Assembly (NCBI GenBank): GCA_030148985.1 | Contig: JASBSJ010000033.1 | Location: forward strand, 17,538-81,537 | Length of the DNA: 64,000 nt | Direction: 5' to 3' | Origin: Sphingopyxis sp. | GTDB lineage: Bacteria > Pseudomonadota > Alphaproteobacteria > Sphingomonadales > Sphingomonadaceae | In this document: positions 47,707 to 57,945 of the stretch, piece after piece | Position numbering within the stretch: the stretch's first letter is position 1 | Layout of the letters: each line of letters begins with the position of its first letter | Notes under the pieces: generated by a model | Told to the model about the DNA's origin: nothing | The model's input: the letters and a program-made list of their open reading frames with translations, nothing else | The model's database searches: none | Translations under genes and position numbers: made by a program

Positions 47707-48555
47707 TCATTCGGCCGCCTTGGGAAAGGGCGGCAGCTTGGCGACGTCGCGCGACTCGTGCTGAATGATGACCGTCGCGCCCAGATTTTTGGCCAGCGCC
47801 TTGAAGCGGTCGAACGAGGCGAGCGTCTGGGCGCGGTCGGTGTTGAACTCCGGGACGCCGTTGCTGTCGTAATTTTCCTGAAAATGCGCCTGATCGCCGC
47901 TGAGCAGCACCGGCCCCATGCCGGCAAGCCGCACGAGCAGCGTGTGGTGGCCCGGCGTATGCCCGGGCATGTCGAGCATCACGACGCGGCCGTCGCCGAA
48001 AATATCCTTGTCGCGCGCCACGGGTTCGACCGTGCCGCCGCCGCTGATCCAGTGCGCGAAGGGTTTCGGATCGACGAAGCCCGGCGGCTCGCTTTGCGAC
48101 ACGAGATCCCAGTCGCGCTTGCCGATATGGAGCTTGGCAGCCGGAAAATCGGGCAGCTGGCCGATATGGTCGAAGTGAAAATGGCTGATGCCGACGACGT
48201 CAATGTCCTCGGGCTTGATGCCCAGCTCGGCGAGCTGCTCGACCAGGCTTTTGCGCAACGTCGCCGACATGTCGTCGTCCGTGTCGAACGCGGCGCCTTT
48301 CAGCGCACCCGGCAGGCCGACATCCCACAGCATCAACTGGTCGCCGTGGCGGATCAGATAACAACCGACCGTCAAATCGCGGCTTTGCCCCGTATAGGCC
48401 TGCGTATCGGAAAAGGCGTTGAGCCGGTTGACGCGCACCGTCCCGCAATCGAGCCGGGTCAGGCTGAGCTTCGCATCGGCGGGCTTGTCCTGCGCCAGCG
48501 CGGGGGTGGCCAGCGCCAACGCCGCTGCGATCGATGCCATAGCTTTCCGGATCAT
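47707..48555 (-). CDS. Secreted metallo-beta-lactamase-fold hydrolase between leuC and leuD
   Basis: 282 residues. A signal peptide (ending [10 protein letters not shown], about residue 22) and an MBL domain with HFHFDH at 125-130, a [10 protein letters not shown] histidine and LLSGDQAHF aspartate. The sequence style is that of N-acyl-homoserine-lactonase-like MBL proteins, but activity is not established. It is tightly packed in the leu operon (22 bases after leuC, one before leuD) though it should act outside the cytoplasm, so a direct role in leucine synthesis is unlikely. Confidence 0.88.
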   Translation of the reverse strand: MIRKAMASIAAALALATPALAQDKPADAKLSLTRLDCGTVRVNRLNAFSDTQAYTGQSRDLTVGCYLIRHGDQLMLWDVGLPGALKGAAFDTDDDMSATLRKSLVEQLAELGIKPEDIDVVGISHFHFDHIGQLPDFPAAKLHIGKRDWDLVSQSEPPGFVDPKPFAHWISGGGTVEPVARDKDIFGDGRVVMLDMPGHTPGHHTLLVRLAGMGPVLLSGDQAHFQENYDSNGVPEFNTDRAQTLASFDRFKALAKNLGATVIIQHESRDVAKLPPFPKAAE

Positions 48556-48577
48556 GCCATTTCGCTCCTTTCGTTGT

Positions 48578-50008
48578 TTAATCGATCAATTCCCGGACGT
48601 CGGTCAGCCTGCCCGTCACCGCCGCCGCCGCCGCCATCGCAGGGCTGACCAGGTGGGTGCGCGCACCCGGCCCCTGGCGGCCGACGAAATTGCGGTTGCT
48701 GGTCGATGCGCAGCGCTCGCCCGCGGGCACCTTGTCGGGGTTCATCGCGAGGCACGCCGAACAACCGGGCTCGCGCCATTCGAGGCCAGCGTCGATGAAG
48801 ATACGGTCGAGCCCCTCGGCCTCGGCCTGCGCTTTCACCAGCCCCGATCCGGGGACGACGATCGCCCATTTGACGTTCGGCGCTTTCGTGCGGCCCTTCA
48901 GCACCGCGGCGGCGGCGCGCATATCTTCGATCCGGCTGTTGGTACAGCTGCCGATGAAGATGTTTTCGACGGGCACATCCTGCATCCGCGTGCCGGGCTC
49001 CAGTCCCATATAGGCCAGGCTCTTGGCGGCGGCCGCCTGTTTCGACGGGTCGGCGAAGCTCGCGGGGTCGGGGACGGTGCCGGTGATCGGCACGACATCC
49101 TCGGGGCTCGTGCCCCATGTCACGCTTGGCGCGATGTCGGCGGCATCGATGACCACCACCTTGTCGTAAGTCGCCCCCGGATCGGTCGCGAGGCTCCGCC
49201 AATATTCGACCGCGGCGTCCCAGTCGGCGCTCTTCGGCGCATAGGGGCGACCTTTCAGATAGGCGAAGGTCGTCTCGTCGGGCGCGATCAGCCCGGCGCG
49301 CGCGCCGCCTTCGATCGCCATGTTGCTGATCGTGAGCCGTCCTTCGATGCTGAGCGCGCGGATCGCGCTGCCCGTATATTCGATGACATGGCCGGTGCCG
49401 CCCGCGGCGCCGATGACGCCGGTGATGTGGAGGATGATGTCCTTCGCGCTGACGCCGGGGCCGACGTCACCCTCGACGCGCACTTCCATCGTCTTTGCGG
49501 GCTGGAGCAGCAGGGTCTGCGTCGCGAGCACATGCTCGACCTCGCTCGTCCCGATGCCGAAGGCCAGCGCGCCGATGCCGCCGTGGCATGCGGTGTGGCT
49601 GTCGCCGCAAACGATCGTCGCGCCGGGCAGCGAAAACCCCTGCTCGGGCCCGACGACATGGACGATGCCCTGTTCGGGTGCGACCGCGTCGATGTAACGG
49701 ATGCCGAACTCGGGGGCGTTCTTTTCCAGCGCCGCCAATTGCGCGGCGCTCTCGGGGTCGGTGATGGGCAGCCGGTTGCCCGCCGCATCCTTGCGCGGCG
49801 TCGTCGGCACATTATGGTCGGGCACCGCCAGCGTCAGGTCGGGGCGGCGCACCGTGCGGCCGCTCGTGCGAAGCCCGGCGAACGCCTGCGGGCTGGTGAC
49901 TTCGTGGACAAGGTGGCGGTCGATGAAGATCAGGGCAGTACCGTCGGGGCGCTGTTCGACGACATGCGCATCCCAGATTTTCTCGTAAAGCGTGCGGGGC
50001 CGAGTCAT
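48578..50008 (-). CDS. leuC: 3-isopropylmalate dehydratase large subunit
   Basis: 476 residues. Aconitase-family protein with the three [4Fe-4S] cysteines visible at C355 (FIGSCTNSR), C416 and C419 ([12 protein letters not shown]). [26 protein letters not shown] is the other diagnostic stretch. First gene of leuC-MBL-leuD. Its upstream region contains the palindromic repeat at 50114-50191 and the divergent crtZ. Confidence 0.96.
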   Translation of the reverse strand: MTRPRTLYEKIWDAHVVEQRPDGTALIFIDRHLVHEVTSPQAFAGLRTSGRTVRRPDLTLAVPDHNVPTTPRKDAAGNRLPITDPESAAQLAALEKNAPEFGIRYIDAVAPEQGIVHVVGPEQGFSLPGATIVCGDSHTACHGGIGALAFGIGTSEVEHVLATQTLLLQPAKTMEVRVEGDVGPGVSAKDIILHITGVIGAAGGTGHVIEYTGSAIRALSIEGRLTISNMAIEGGARAGLIAPDETTFAYLKGRPYAPKSADWDAAVEYWRSLATDPGATYDKVVVIDAADIAPSVTWGTSPEDVVPITGTVPDPASFADPSKQAAAAKSLAYMGLEPGTRMQDVPVENIFIGSCTNSRIEDMRAAAAVLKGRTKAPNVKWAIVVPGSGLVKAQAEAEGLDRIFIDAGLEWREPGCSACLAMNPDKVPAGERCASTSNRNFVGRQGPGARTHLVSPAMAAAAAVTGRLTDVRELID

Positions 50009-50113
50009 GCCGGTTCACTTACGCGGCCTGCCTAACTTTGCAAGCGAGTGGCGAACAAAAACGCAATTTTCGGTCGCAAAGGCCCGCGCGCCGTGCCCAG
50101 CCCACTCTTAAAT

Positions 50114-50191
50114 CGTCATCCCGGCGAAGGCCGGGATCTCGCCGGTGCGTCATAGCGATAGGGTGAGATCCCGGCCTTCGCCGGGATGACG
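50114..50191. repeat. Palindromic repeat, CCGGCGAAGGCCGGG type
   Basis: Perfect 27-base inverted repeat, arms 50114-50140 and 50165-50191, with a 24-base loop. Each arm contains CCCGGCGAAGGCCGGGAT, itself nearly palindromic, as in widespread alphaproteobacterial REP elements. It lies in the 227-bp gap between divergent leuC and crtZ and would sit within any leuC promoter region. Confidence 0.85.
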
Positions 50192-50235
50192 AGCGGAGTA
50201 TGGCATCATGTCTTCGACGCGCCTATAATCGCCAT

Positions 50236-50754
50236 ATGTCGCTCCCCGCCATCCTTGCCCTCATCCTTGCTACCGTCATCGCGATGGAATTTGTCGCCTG
50301 GGCGTCTCACAAATATATCATGCACGGCTTCGGCTGGGCGTGGCACCGCGACCATCACGAACCGCACGATAATCGGCTCGAAAAGAACGATCTTTTCGCG
50401 CTGTTCGGCGCGGCGATGAGCATTTCGGCCTTCGCCGCCGGCAGTCCGATGATCCTTGGCGCTGCGGCGTGGGAGCCGGGAACGTGGATCGGGCTCGGCA
50501 TCCTCCTTTATGGCATCATCTATTCGCTCGTTCACGACGGGCTCGTCCACCAGCGCTATTTCCGCTGGGTGCCGCGGCGCGGCTATGCGAAGCGGCTCGT
50601 GCAGGCGCACAAGCTCCACCATGCGACGATCGGCAAGGAAGGCGGGGTCAGCTTCGGCTTCGTCTTTGCGCGCGATCCGGTGAAGTTGAAGGCCGAACTG
50701 AAAGCGCAGCGCGAGGCCGGGATCGCGGTGGTGCGTGAGGCTTTGGCCGAGTGA
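50236..50754 (+). CDS. crtZ: Beta-carotene 3-hydroxylase CrtZ
   Basis: 172 residues, integral membrane non-heme di-iron hydroxylase that adds 3-hydroxyl groups to beta-ionone rings in zeaxanthin synthesis. All histidine motifs are present: H25-x4-H30 (SHKYIMH), HRDHH (37-41), HDGLVHQR and HKLHH. The ATG at 50236 is preferred over an upstream in-frame start at 50200 that lies close to the repeat. No other carotenoid gene is nearby; in sphingomonads crtZ is often separate from the crt cluster. Confidence 0.93.
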   Translation: MSLPAILALILATVIAMEFVAWASHKYIMHGFGWAWHRDHHEPHDNRLEKNDLFALFGAAMSISAFAAGSPMILGAAAWEPGTWIGLGILLYGIIYSLVHDGLVHQRYFRWVPRRGYAKRLVQAHKLHHATIGKEGGVSFGFVFARDPVKLKAELKAQREAGIAVVREALAE

Positions 50755-50767
50755 CCATCGCCTCCAG

Positions 50768-51448
50768 CTAAGCCGCCCGGTAATCGGCGGTAATCGCCCC
50801 CGCGGCCATCAGCTCCGCCTCATGACCTTCCTCGCGCCATTGCTCGGACAGCGCCTGCCGCTCCCACTCCAGCATCGCCGGATGCGCCAGCATATGATCG
50901 ACCCACGCCTGTCCGGCGCCGACGTCGAGGCCATAGGTGCGGATGCGAAAGGCGACGGGGGCGAAAAAGGCGTCGACGGCGGTGAAGTCGGCGCCCGCCA
51001 GCCACGGCCCGCCAAAGCGCGCCAGCCCGTCCTCGAACAATTCGCGGATGCGCGCGACGTTCGCGCGCAGGGCATCGGACATCGGTTTCGGCGTCACGCG
51101 CACCCCGACGTTCATCGTGCAATCATTGCGCAGCGCGGCAAAGCCGCCGTGCATCTCGCATGTCGCGCAGACCGCCCAGGCGCGCGCATCGGGATCGGTC
51201 GGCCACACCCCGTCGTGCCGGTCGGCAAGGTAAAGCGCGATGCCCAGCGAATCGTGGATCGTCCGGCCCTCGTGAAGCAGCACGGGCACTTGCCCGGTTG
51301 GGGAAAATGCGCGGAACTCCTCGTAATTGCTCGGCTTGGTAAAGGGTTCGACGCGGTCCCGAAACGCGATGTCCAGTCCCTTCATCAATATCCAGGGACG
51401 CAGCGACCAGCTTGAATAATTGCGGTTGGCGGTGATCAGCTCGTACAT
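50768..51448 (-). CDS. Glutathione S-transferase family protein
   Basis: 226 residues. A thioredoxin-like N domain (ELITANRNYSSWSLRPWILMKGLDI, then GQVPVLLHEGRTIHDSLGIALYL) and an all-helical C domain (FGGPWLAGADFTAVDAFFAPVAFR). The N-terminal NYSSWS provides the probable catalytic serine. It overlaps the end of the upstream epimerase gene by 13 bases, so the two are cotranscribed. Specific substrate unknown. Confidence 0.9.
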   Translation of the reverse strand: MYELITANRNYSSWSLRPWILMKGLDIAFRDRVEPFTKPSNYEEFRAFSPTGQVPVLLHEGRTIHDSLGIALYLADRHDGVWPTDPDARAWAVCATCEMHGGFAALRNDCTMNVGVRVTPKPMSDALRANVARIRELFEDGLARFGGPWLAGADFTAVDAFFAPVAFRIRTYGLDVGAGQAWVDHMLAHPAMLEWERQALSEQWREEGHEAELMAAGAITADYRAA

Positions 51449-52413
51449 TCGGCGCGCTCCTGGGCCAGGATGGGGGAGGTGTAATCGGGGTCGTGCGCAA
51501 AGGGCATCGGCGTGCCGTCGCGCAGTGCCGCGAGCACGCTGCCGAAGTCGCTCTTTGCCCGCCAGCCGAAGCGGCGCTCGGCGCGCGACGGGTCGTAAAC
51601 ACGGCCGATCGCCTCGGGCAGCACCCAGCCCGCTGAGGCATAAAGCTCTTCGGCATCGGGATAATATCGCGCGATCACCGCGCGCGCGTCGCGTGCCAGC
51701 TCTTCGGCATCAGCACGCGTAAAGGGCGGCGGCGCGGAAAGGATGAAGGTATCGCAGCCGATCGTCGGCGCAGCCTCCAGCGCGGCGAGATGGGCCGCCG
51801 CGGCATCCTCGACCGTCAGGCGGCGATGGAGCAATTCATTCGCTTTCAGGTTCGGTCCGCTCGGGACGGCGTGGGTGTCGTCATCCTCGGGAAAGAAGCG
51901 CCCCGTGCGCAGGATCGCCACGTTGATGCCATGCTCGCGGTGGGCCAGCTTGACCGCCTGCTCGGCGGCAAGCTTGGTGATGCCATAGATGTTGCGCGGC
52001 TCTAGGGGCGCAAAGTCCTCGTCCATCCACCAGGCGCCTCGCTCGCCCGCGCCCGCGCGGACATCAGCGCGCACCATCAGCGAGGTGGTCGAGGTGAAGA
52101 GGAAGCGGTCGTTTCCCGCCGCGACCGCGGCTTCGATCAGGTTCAGCGTGCCGGTCACGTTGACGTCGATGAACGCCTGGCGCGGATAGCGCACGATGTC
52201 GGGCTTGTGCAGCGCGCCGCCATGGATGATCGCCTCGATCTCGTGCTCGCCCATCGTCCGCTCGATCAGCGCGCGGTCGGCGACGGTGCCGACGACGTCG
52301 GTATGCGCACCGGGGACGACGTCGAGTCCGGTCACCCGATGACCGTTTTCGGCCAGCAAAGGAGCCAGATAGCGCCCGAGCCAGCCCGACGATCCCGTCA
52401 GCAAAACGCGCAT
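51436..52413 (-). CDS. NAD-dependent epimerase/dehydratase family protein
   Basis: 325 residues. Extended short-chain dehydrogenase with the Rossmann motif LLTGSSGWLGRYL at the N terminus, the TSTTSL substrate serine region and YGITK holding the Tyr-x3-Lys pair. The start at 52413 has AAAGGAGA upstream; further upstream in-frame starts add unrelated sequence. It resembles sugar-nucleotide or uronate epimerase relatives, but the substrate cannot be fixed. First gene of a two-gene unit with the GST. Confidence 0.88.
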   Translation of the reverse strand: MRVLLTGSSGWLGRYLAPLLAENGHRVTGLDVVPGAHTDVVGTVADRALIERTMGEHEIEAIIHGGALHKPDIVRYPRQAFIDVNVTGTLNLIEAAVAAGNDRFLFTSTTSLMVRADVRAGAGERGAWWMDEDFAPLEPRNIYGITKLAAEQAVKLAHREHGINVAILRTGRFFPEDDDTHAVPSGPNLKANELLHRRLTVEDAAAAHLAALEAAPTIGCDTFILSAPPPFTRADAEELARDARAVIARYYPDAEELYASAGWVLPEAIGRVYDPSRAERRFGWRAKSDFGSVLAALRDGTPMPFAHDPDYTSPILAQERAECTS

Positions 52414-52481
52414 ATCCGATTCTCCTTTCGCCAAGTGCGCGCCTGATACACAGGGGGCGGATCGGGCGGCAAGTGTCTCAA

Positions 52482-53760
52482 TTATTTCAACGTCACCGTG
52501 CCCGATCCGGCCCCGCTGCGCCTCGCGGGCGGCAGCTCGCTGAGGTCGAGCCACTGCGCATCGGTGCGCCCGTGATAGCTGTCGATCGCCGCAAACGGGA
52601 TGCGGAAAGGAAAACCCCAGTCGCTGTTCCACAGCGCGACGACGCCCGTCCGCGTTGCGGGTTCGAAAATCATCGTGGCGCGATACCCCGACACCGCGCC
52701 CGAATGGCCGGCAAGCCGGCGCCCGTCATAAGTGAAGTTGCGCCAGCCGAGCGCGTAGGACGCGTCGCTGGTCGCCTGACGCAATTTGCTGCCATAGAGG
52801 CTTTGGGTGCGGACGCGCGGATGATGGGCGAGTTCCAGCACAGCCTTGGGCAACACATCGGGGCGCGTGCCCATCATCGCCTGCATCCATTTGGCGAAAT
52901 CGACGATGTCACTCTCCACCCCCGCCGCAGCCGGAACGCGCCAATAGGCTTCCTTGAGCGGCCGGACCTGCGCGCCGCGGTGCGGCCGAGCCCAATCCTT
53001 CGCGCTCGTCAGGTGCGCCATTCCAAAACCCGCGCTGGCCATGCCGAGCGGCCGGAAGAAGCGGTCCTCGACTGCGTTGGCAAACGGCGCGTTCGCGGCG
53101 CGCGCCAATATCTCGCTCGCGGCGTCAAAGGCGATGTTCTGATAGCTATGGCAGGTGCCAGGCTCGCACTGCAGCGGCGCGAGGGCCAGGCTTGCGCGCA
53201 GCACTTCGGGGCTCTGCCCCTCCTCCAGCTTCTCGTCATAGGCGTGTCGGGTAAGGCCCGTCCGCTGGGCAAGTACATCCTCCAGCGTCACCCGCTCCTC
53301 GGCACCCCCGGGCAGGCGCAGCGAGGTGCCCCACTGCGCAACCGGCGAATTAAGGTCGAGGGCGCCGCCCCTCGCCAGCGCGGCGGCCAACGTGCCTGCC
53401 GCGGTTTTCGAAACCGAGGCCCAGCGGAACAATGTTTGCAGGGTAACCGGCGCGCCCGTGTCCTTGTCGGCGACGCCATAGGTGCGAACGAAGCGCAATT
53501 CGCCATCCTCGACGACCGCAACCGCCAGCCCCGCCATTTCGGGTCGCGCCGCCATTGCGGCGAGCTGCTGGTCGAGCGCGTGATAGTCGATCCGCCCGCG
53601 CCACTCGTCGGGCGTATCGGGCAGGTTTTCGGCAGGTGTGAACGGCACCTCCACACGCGCCAGCGTGCGGCCGCTGTCAAGGGCATGGACGGCGAACCAC
53701 CCGGCAAGCCCCAGCGCGAGACCCGCGACGAGGCAGGCAAGAACCCGCTTTATCGACCTG

Positions 53761-53780
<20 letters not shown>
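52482..53780 (-). CDS. Serine hydrolase, beta-lactamase class C / esterase family
   Basis: 432 residues with an N-terminal membrane segment (about 12-33). The penicillin-binding-protein-like catalytic set is complete: S122-V-S-K125, Y213-Q-N215 and a HSG triad in the C-terminal third in place of KTG. Such proteins act as esterases, D-aminopeptidases or beta-lactamases in the periplasm. It overlaps the end of scoB by 20 bases and so is the last gene of the CoA-transferase operon. Confidence 0.9.
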
Positions 53781-54405
<625 letters not shown>

Positions 54406-54406
54406 A

Positions 54407-55312
54407 TCAATTGGGCTCCCATTTGGAGTCGGAGGGGAAGGTTTCGTCCCAGCCCAGCCGGTCCCACGGACCATAGACGGGGTTGGGAAAAAGGAACCAG
54501 CCGCGGTCCCACAGCGCGGTCGCCGCAGGGCCGGTGGCGAGCGCGATGCGGTGCGCGGCTGGCAGCGCTTTATCGTTGAACTGCTGGCTGAAGTCGCCCA
54601 GCTGGTCGCCCGCCATCAGGATCACGCAATATTTCGACGCGATCGCTGCGCGGCGCGCGTCCTTGCTCGACCCGGTCGCATCGTCGCCCATCAGGAACAG
54701 CGTCTCGCCATGCTTGAACTCACCGAGCCCCGCCGCGCGCAGCGTATCCTCGCTGCCCTTTGCGTTGGCGGCGGTGCGGTTGGTGTTGGCGACGACCATG
54801 ATCCCGGCGGCGCGCAGCTTGGCCAGCATGTCGGCGGTCCCCGGCATGGCAACCGCCTTGCCCGCGCCACTCTTTTCCCACTGGTTCCAGATTGCAGGAT
54901 CGAAGGCGATGCCGTTTTCGGCAAAATAGCGCATTGAGCCGAGGTTCCAGACCAGCGTCTCGTCGGCATCGAACACGGCGGCAAAGGGCTTGTCGCCGCA
55001 CGGCTCAAACGTCGGCGCGTCCATCGACGCGCCGGGCGCAAGGACCACGCTGTGCGTCGGCCGCTCCTTGATCCGCCACGCTCCATAATCGGCGATGCGC
55101 GCATTGGTCGCGCGAACGGCGATGGCGGCCTCGGCCGAGCCATAGAGATATTGCAGCGCGACCGGCGGCTTAGCGGATTCGGTCGATGCGGCAGCTGGCG
55201 GCCGCGTAATTGCCGATTCCGGTGCCTCTTTCGTACCCGCACATCCGGCGACGGCCAGAGATGTCGCGACCGCGATCAGTCCACGACCGACGGACAGAGT
55301 GAGAGTTTTCAT
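54407..55312 (-). CDS. HAD family acid phosphatase (class C-like), lipoprotein
   Basis: 301 residues. The leader ends in the lipobox VAGC (C24), so it is probably membrane-anchored in the periplasm. The HAD motif I is D115-A-D117-E-T in [37 protein letters not shown] carries motif II and [14 protein letters not shown] the acidic motif. This matches the P4-lipoprotein-like nonspecific acid phosphatases that dephosphorylate nucleotides. It starts two bases after the 80-residue gene stop region and ends one base before scoB. Confidence 0.88.
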   Translation of the reverse strand: MKTLTLSVGRGLIAVATSLAVAGCAGTKEAPESAITRPPAAASTESAKPPVALQYLYGSAEAAIAVRATNARIADYGAWRIKERPTHSVVLAPGASMDAPTFEPCGDKPFAAVFDADETLVWNLGSMRYFAENGIAFDPAIWNQWEKSGAGKAVAMPGTADMLAKLRAAGIMVVANTNRTAANAKGSEDTLRAAGLGEFKHGETLFLMGDDATGSSKDARRAAIASKYCVILMAGDQLGDFSQQFNDKALPAAHRIALATGPAATALWDRGWFLFPNPVYGPWDRLGWDETFPSDSKWEPN

Positions 55313-55313
55313 G

Positions 55314-55556
55314 CTATGCTGTCTCTTCGCCAACCAGCTCGCCGCCCGATTCAGGAATGGCGGACAAGGCCGCCGTTAACAGGGCGTCGCCGTCGCGATT
55401 GGGGTTCAGCCCGTTCTGGATCATCCATTCCATCAAGGTCGGATCGCTTCGCACCGTCTGCCCTGCAAGCGCGAGCAACATATCCAAACGCGGAGGACGC
55501 GGCGGGCGGCCGTCGCGCTCGTTCAGGCATCGGCGGAGACAATCATCAAGGCTCAT
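55314..55556 (-). CDS. Small hypothetical protein in the scoA-scoB interval
   Basis: 80 residues. Mainly helical and acidic at the C terminus (DALLTAALSAIPESGGELVGEETA); no signal peptide, membrane span or recognised motif. It overlaps the 160-residue membrane protein gene by four bases (ATGA) and ends one base before the phosphatase start, so it is a genuine operon member rather than a chance frame. Function unknown. Confidence 0.6.
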   Translation of the reverse strand: MSLDDCLRRCLNERDGRPPRPPRLDMLLALAGQTVRSDPTLMEWMIQNGLNPNRDGDALLTAALSAIPESGGELVGEETA

Positions 55557-56035
55557 AAAGACCTCCCTAGCTGGAACAGCACCGACACCACGGCTGAAAC
55601 GGTGAGCGCTACAATGGGTTTTACGGCGGGCGAAATATAGGGCGACACACCAATGCCGTCCTCAATCTCCTGAATCTTGCGCTTCAGCTTGCCGCTATGA
55701 AAGGGTACGGAATCCAGCGGTCTGTCGCCATATTCGACGGGCACCGCATACAGGCGGTCCTGAAGGCGGCCCGCCACTTTGCTGCGAAGCCCAACGGCGT
55801 GCAGGTCAAGATAGAGCAACAAGGCATAAGTGCCACAAAATAGTCCGACAAAGACCAATAACATCATATTGGCTTGTTCGGCGATCGCGACGGCAGCGAA
55901 GGCCAGGGTCGCGGGCACAGTCAGTGATGCGAAAACGCCTTCGCATCGGCGCAGTTCGGCACTGTAAATCTGTTGGACCTGGTTCACCCGGCTGATCGCC
56001 TGATTAACAGTTAAGCTGGAGGCTGGAGAGGGCAT
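55553..56035 (-). CDS. Hypothetical membrane protein in the scoA-scoB interval
   Basis: 160 residues. A polar N-terminal helix (about 10-30) leads into a pair of spans (about 35-75, VFASLTVPATLAFAAVAIAE then MMLLVFVGLFCGTYALLLYL). A cytoplasmic-looking segment of about 60 residues follows, then a last span near the C terminus (IVALTVSAVVSVLFQL). I do not recognise the family. It starts 12 bases after scoA and overlaps the 80-residue gene in ATGA, indicating cotranscription. Confidence 0.6.
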   Translation of the reverse strand: MPSPASSLTVNQAISRVNQVQQIYSAELRRCEGVFASLTVPATLAFAAVAIAEQANMMLLVFVGLFCGTYALLLYLDLHAVGLRSKVAGRLQDRLYAVPVEYGDRPLDSVPFHSGKLKRKIQEIEDGIGVSPYISPAVKPIVALTVSAVVSVLFQLGRSL

Positions 56036-56047
56036 CGCGGCGCAGCT

Positions 56048-56761
56048 TCACGCTACCGCCTCGCGCGGACGCACCGTGCGGAACTCGATCTTCTTGTCAT
56101 ATGGCGCGCCGATGATCATGCGCTTCACATAGATGCCGGGCAGGTGGATGGCGTCGGGGTCGAGGCTGCCGGTGGGCACGATTTCCTCGACCTCGGCGAC
56201 GCAGATCTTGGCCGCGGTCGCCATCGGCTGGTTGAAATTGCGCGCGGTCTTACGGAAGATCAGATTGCCGCTCTCGTCGGCCTTCCACCCCTTGATGATC
56301 GCAAGGTCGGCGAAGATGCCGCGCTCCAGGATATAGTCCTGCCCGTCGAAATTCTTCACTTCCTTGCCCTCGGCAACCAGAGTGCCGACGCCGGTCTTGG
56401 TATAGAAGCCGGGAATGCCCGCGCCGCCCGCGCGGCAGCGTTCGGCAAGCGTACCCTGCGGGCAGAATTCGACCTCGAGCTCGCCCGCCAGATACTGCCG
56501 CTCGAACTCCTTATTCTCACCGACATAGGAGGAGATCATCTTCTTGACCTGCTTGGTGCGCAGCAGCTTGCCCAGCCCTTCGCCGTCGATCCCGGCATTG
56601 TTGCTCGCGATGGTCAGATCCTTGACCCCCGCGTCGCGGATCGCGTCGATCAGCCGTTCGGGGATGCCGCACAGGCCAAAGCCCCCGGCACAAATCTGCA
56701 TTCCGTCAAAGAGCAGGCCGTCGAGTGCGGCGGCGGCGTCGGGATATTGCTTCTTCCCCAT
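56048..56761 (-). CDS. scoA: 3-oxoacid CoA-transferase subunit A
   Basis: 237 residues. Subunit A motif [19 protein letters not shown] at the N terminus, ASNNAG, and [20 protein letters not shown] identify the family 1 CoA-transferase alpha subunit. A good ribosome binding site (AGGAG) precedes the ATG. It is the first gene of a six-gene operon running to the serine hydrolase and is divergent from a LysR gene that probably controls it. Confidence 0.94.
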   Translation of the reverse strand: MGKKQYPDAAAALDGLLFDGMQICAGGFGLCGIPERLIDAIRDAGVKDLTIASNNAGIDGEGLGKLLRTKQVKKMISSYVGENKEFERQYLAGELEVEFCPQGTLAERCRAGGAGIPGFYTKTGVGTLVAEGKEVKNFDGQDYILERGIFADLAIIKGWKADESGNLIFRKTARNFNQPMATAAKICVAEVEEIVPTGSLDPDAIHLPGIYVKRMIIGAPYDKKIEFRTVRPREAVA

Positions 56762-56851
56762 GGGACGGCTCTCCTGAATGATGTCGCGCGAGACCTTGGC
56801 GCATTTGATCCATTAATTCTAATTGTTCGATTTTTGGATTATATATAAATA
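56762..56851. promoter_or_regulatory. AT-rich divergent promoter region between scoA and the LysR gene
   Basis: The 90-bp gap changes abruptly to an AT-rich run (about 56803-56851) including TATATATAAATAATG just before the LysR start. The sequence TAATTG ... GGATTATA contains an imperfect dyad of the T-N11-A kind expected of a LysR site. The LysR start has no visible ribosome binding site, so it may be translated weakly or leaderless. Confidence 0.5.
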
Positions 56852-57745
56852 ATGTCTATTAATCGCGTCGCGCTCTATCACCTCGAAACCCTGCTCTGGA
56901 TCGACCGGCTCGGCACTTTTTCGGCAGCGGCCGAGCGGCTCAACACGACCCAGCCGACGGTGTCGGCCCGGATGCGCGAACTTGAACAGCGCTTGGGAAC
57001 GCCGCTCTTCCGCCGCGACGGGCGGGCGATGTCGCTCACCGCGGCAGGGCGCAAGCTCGTGCGTGATTGCGACCCCTTGCTCCGCGACATGCAATATGCG
57101 CTTCTGGGCAGCGGTGGATATGGCGAGGCGAGCGGCGTCGTGCGCATCGGCGCGGGGGAGATTGCCGCGGCAAGCTGTCTCCCGGCTTTCGTGGCGGAAC
57201 TGAAGGCCGACATGCCTCAGGTCGGGCTCGAGATCGAAATCGACCTCACGGCCAACCTGATCCAGCAGCTGCTGACGGGGCGCACCGACATCGCCTTTGC
57301 CGCGGGGCCGATCGCGCACCCGGCGCTCAAGACGCGCCCGATTGGCGAGGTCGAACTGGTGTGGCTTGCCAGTCCCGCGGTCGCATCGGCGTTTGCGGGC
57401 GGCGACACCAGCTTGCCAGTCTGGTCGCTCGCCAGCCATTCGCCGATCCACGGCCGGATGCGTGAGGCGATCGCCGCGTCGCGCATCGCGCAGAAATCCT
57501 TAAACCTCTGCAACAATGCGCGCACGATGATCGACATCGCAAAGGCGGGCGGCGGCATCGGCATTTTCCCCCGGCCGATGGTGCGCGGCGAGGTGGCGGC
57601 GGGCGCGCTCGTCGAAATCGCCGCGATGCCTGCGCTCGCTCCGGTCGCCTTCCACATCGCGATGCGCGTCGCCGACACCGAGCCGGTGCTGATGCAGATT
57701 TTCGAACGCGCGGCGAAGCTCGACCTCGCCGAGGCGGCGGTTTGA
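56852..57745 (+). CDS. LysR family transcriptional regulator
   Basis: 297 residues. The N-terminal winged HTH reads ALYHLETLLWIDRLGTFSAAAERL then TQPTVSARMRELEQRLGTPLF (residues about 6-50). The rest is a periplasmic-binding-like effector domain (ASGVVRIGAGEIAAASCLPAF, TDIAFAAGPI). Divergent orientation and the shared promoter region suggest that it controls the sco operon in response to a small acid or CoA-related metabolite; this is inferred from gene order only. Confidence 0.9.
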   Translation: MSINRVALYHLETLLWIDRLGTFSAAAERLNTTQPTVSARMRELEQRLGTPLFRRDGRAMSLTAAGRKLVRDCDPLLRDMQYALLGSGGYGEASGVVRIGAGEIAAASCLPAFVAELKADMPQVGLEIEIDLTANLIQQLLTGRTDIAFAAGPIAHPALKTRPIGEVELVWLASPAVASAFAGGDTSLPVWSLASHSPIHGRMREAIAASRIAQKSLNLCNNARTMIDIAKAGGGIGIFPRPMVRGEVAAGALVEIAAMPALAPVAFHIAMRVADTEPVLMQIFERAAKLDLAEAAV

Positions 57746-57779
57746 GCCGAACGGCGGGAAACGAGCGATGGCGGCCATT

Positions 57780-57937
57780 AATCCTCCCTGTGGCGAAGCC
57801 ATGGGGAGGGGGACCATGCGAAGCATGGTGGAGGGGCTGCGACGTTGCGTCGTTGCCCCTCCGTCAGCGCTTCGCGCTGCCACCTCCCCATCGCTCCGCG
57901 ACAGGGAGGATTTAAACGTCGACTCCCCACCCCAAAA
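57780..57937. repeat. Composite palindromic repeat with inverted GGGGTGGGGAG flank
   Basis: Outer arms AATCCTCCCTGT (57780-57791) and its complement (57901-57912) enclose nested hairpins, including CCATGCGAAGCATGG, CGACGTTGCGTCG and CAGCGCTTCGCGCTG. The right end carries the shared flank, inverted (57914-57937). It fills the 200-bp gap between the convergent LysR and HAD genes. Confidence 0.78.
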
Positions 57938-57945
57938 CATTCAAT

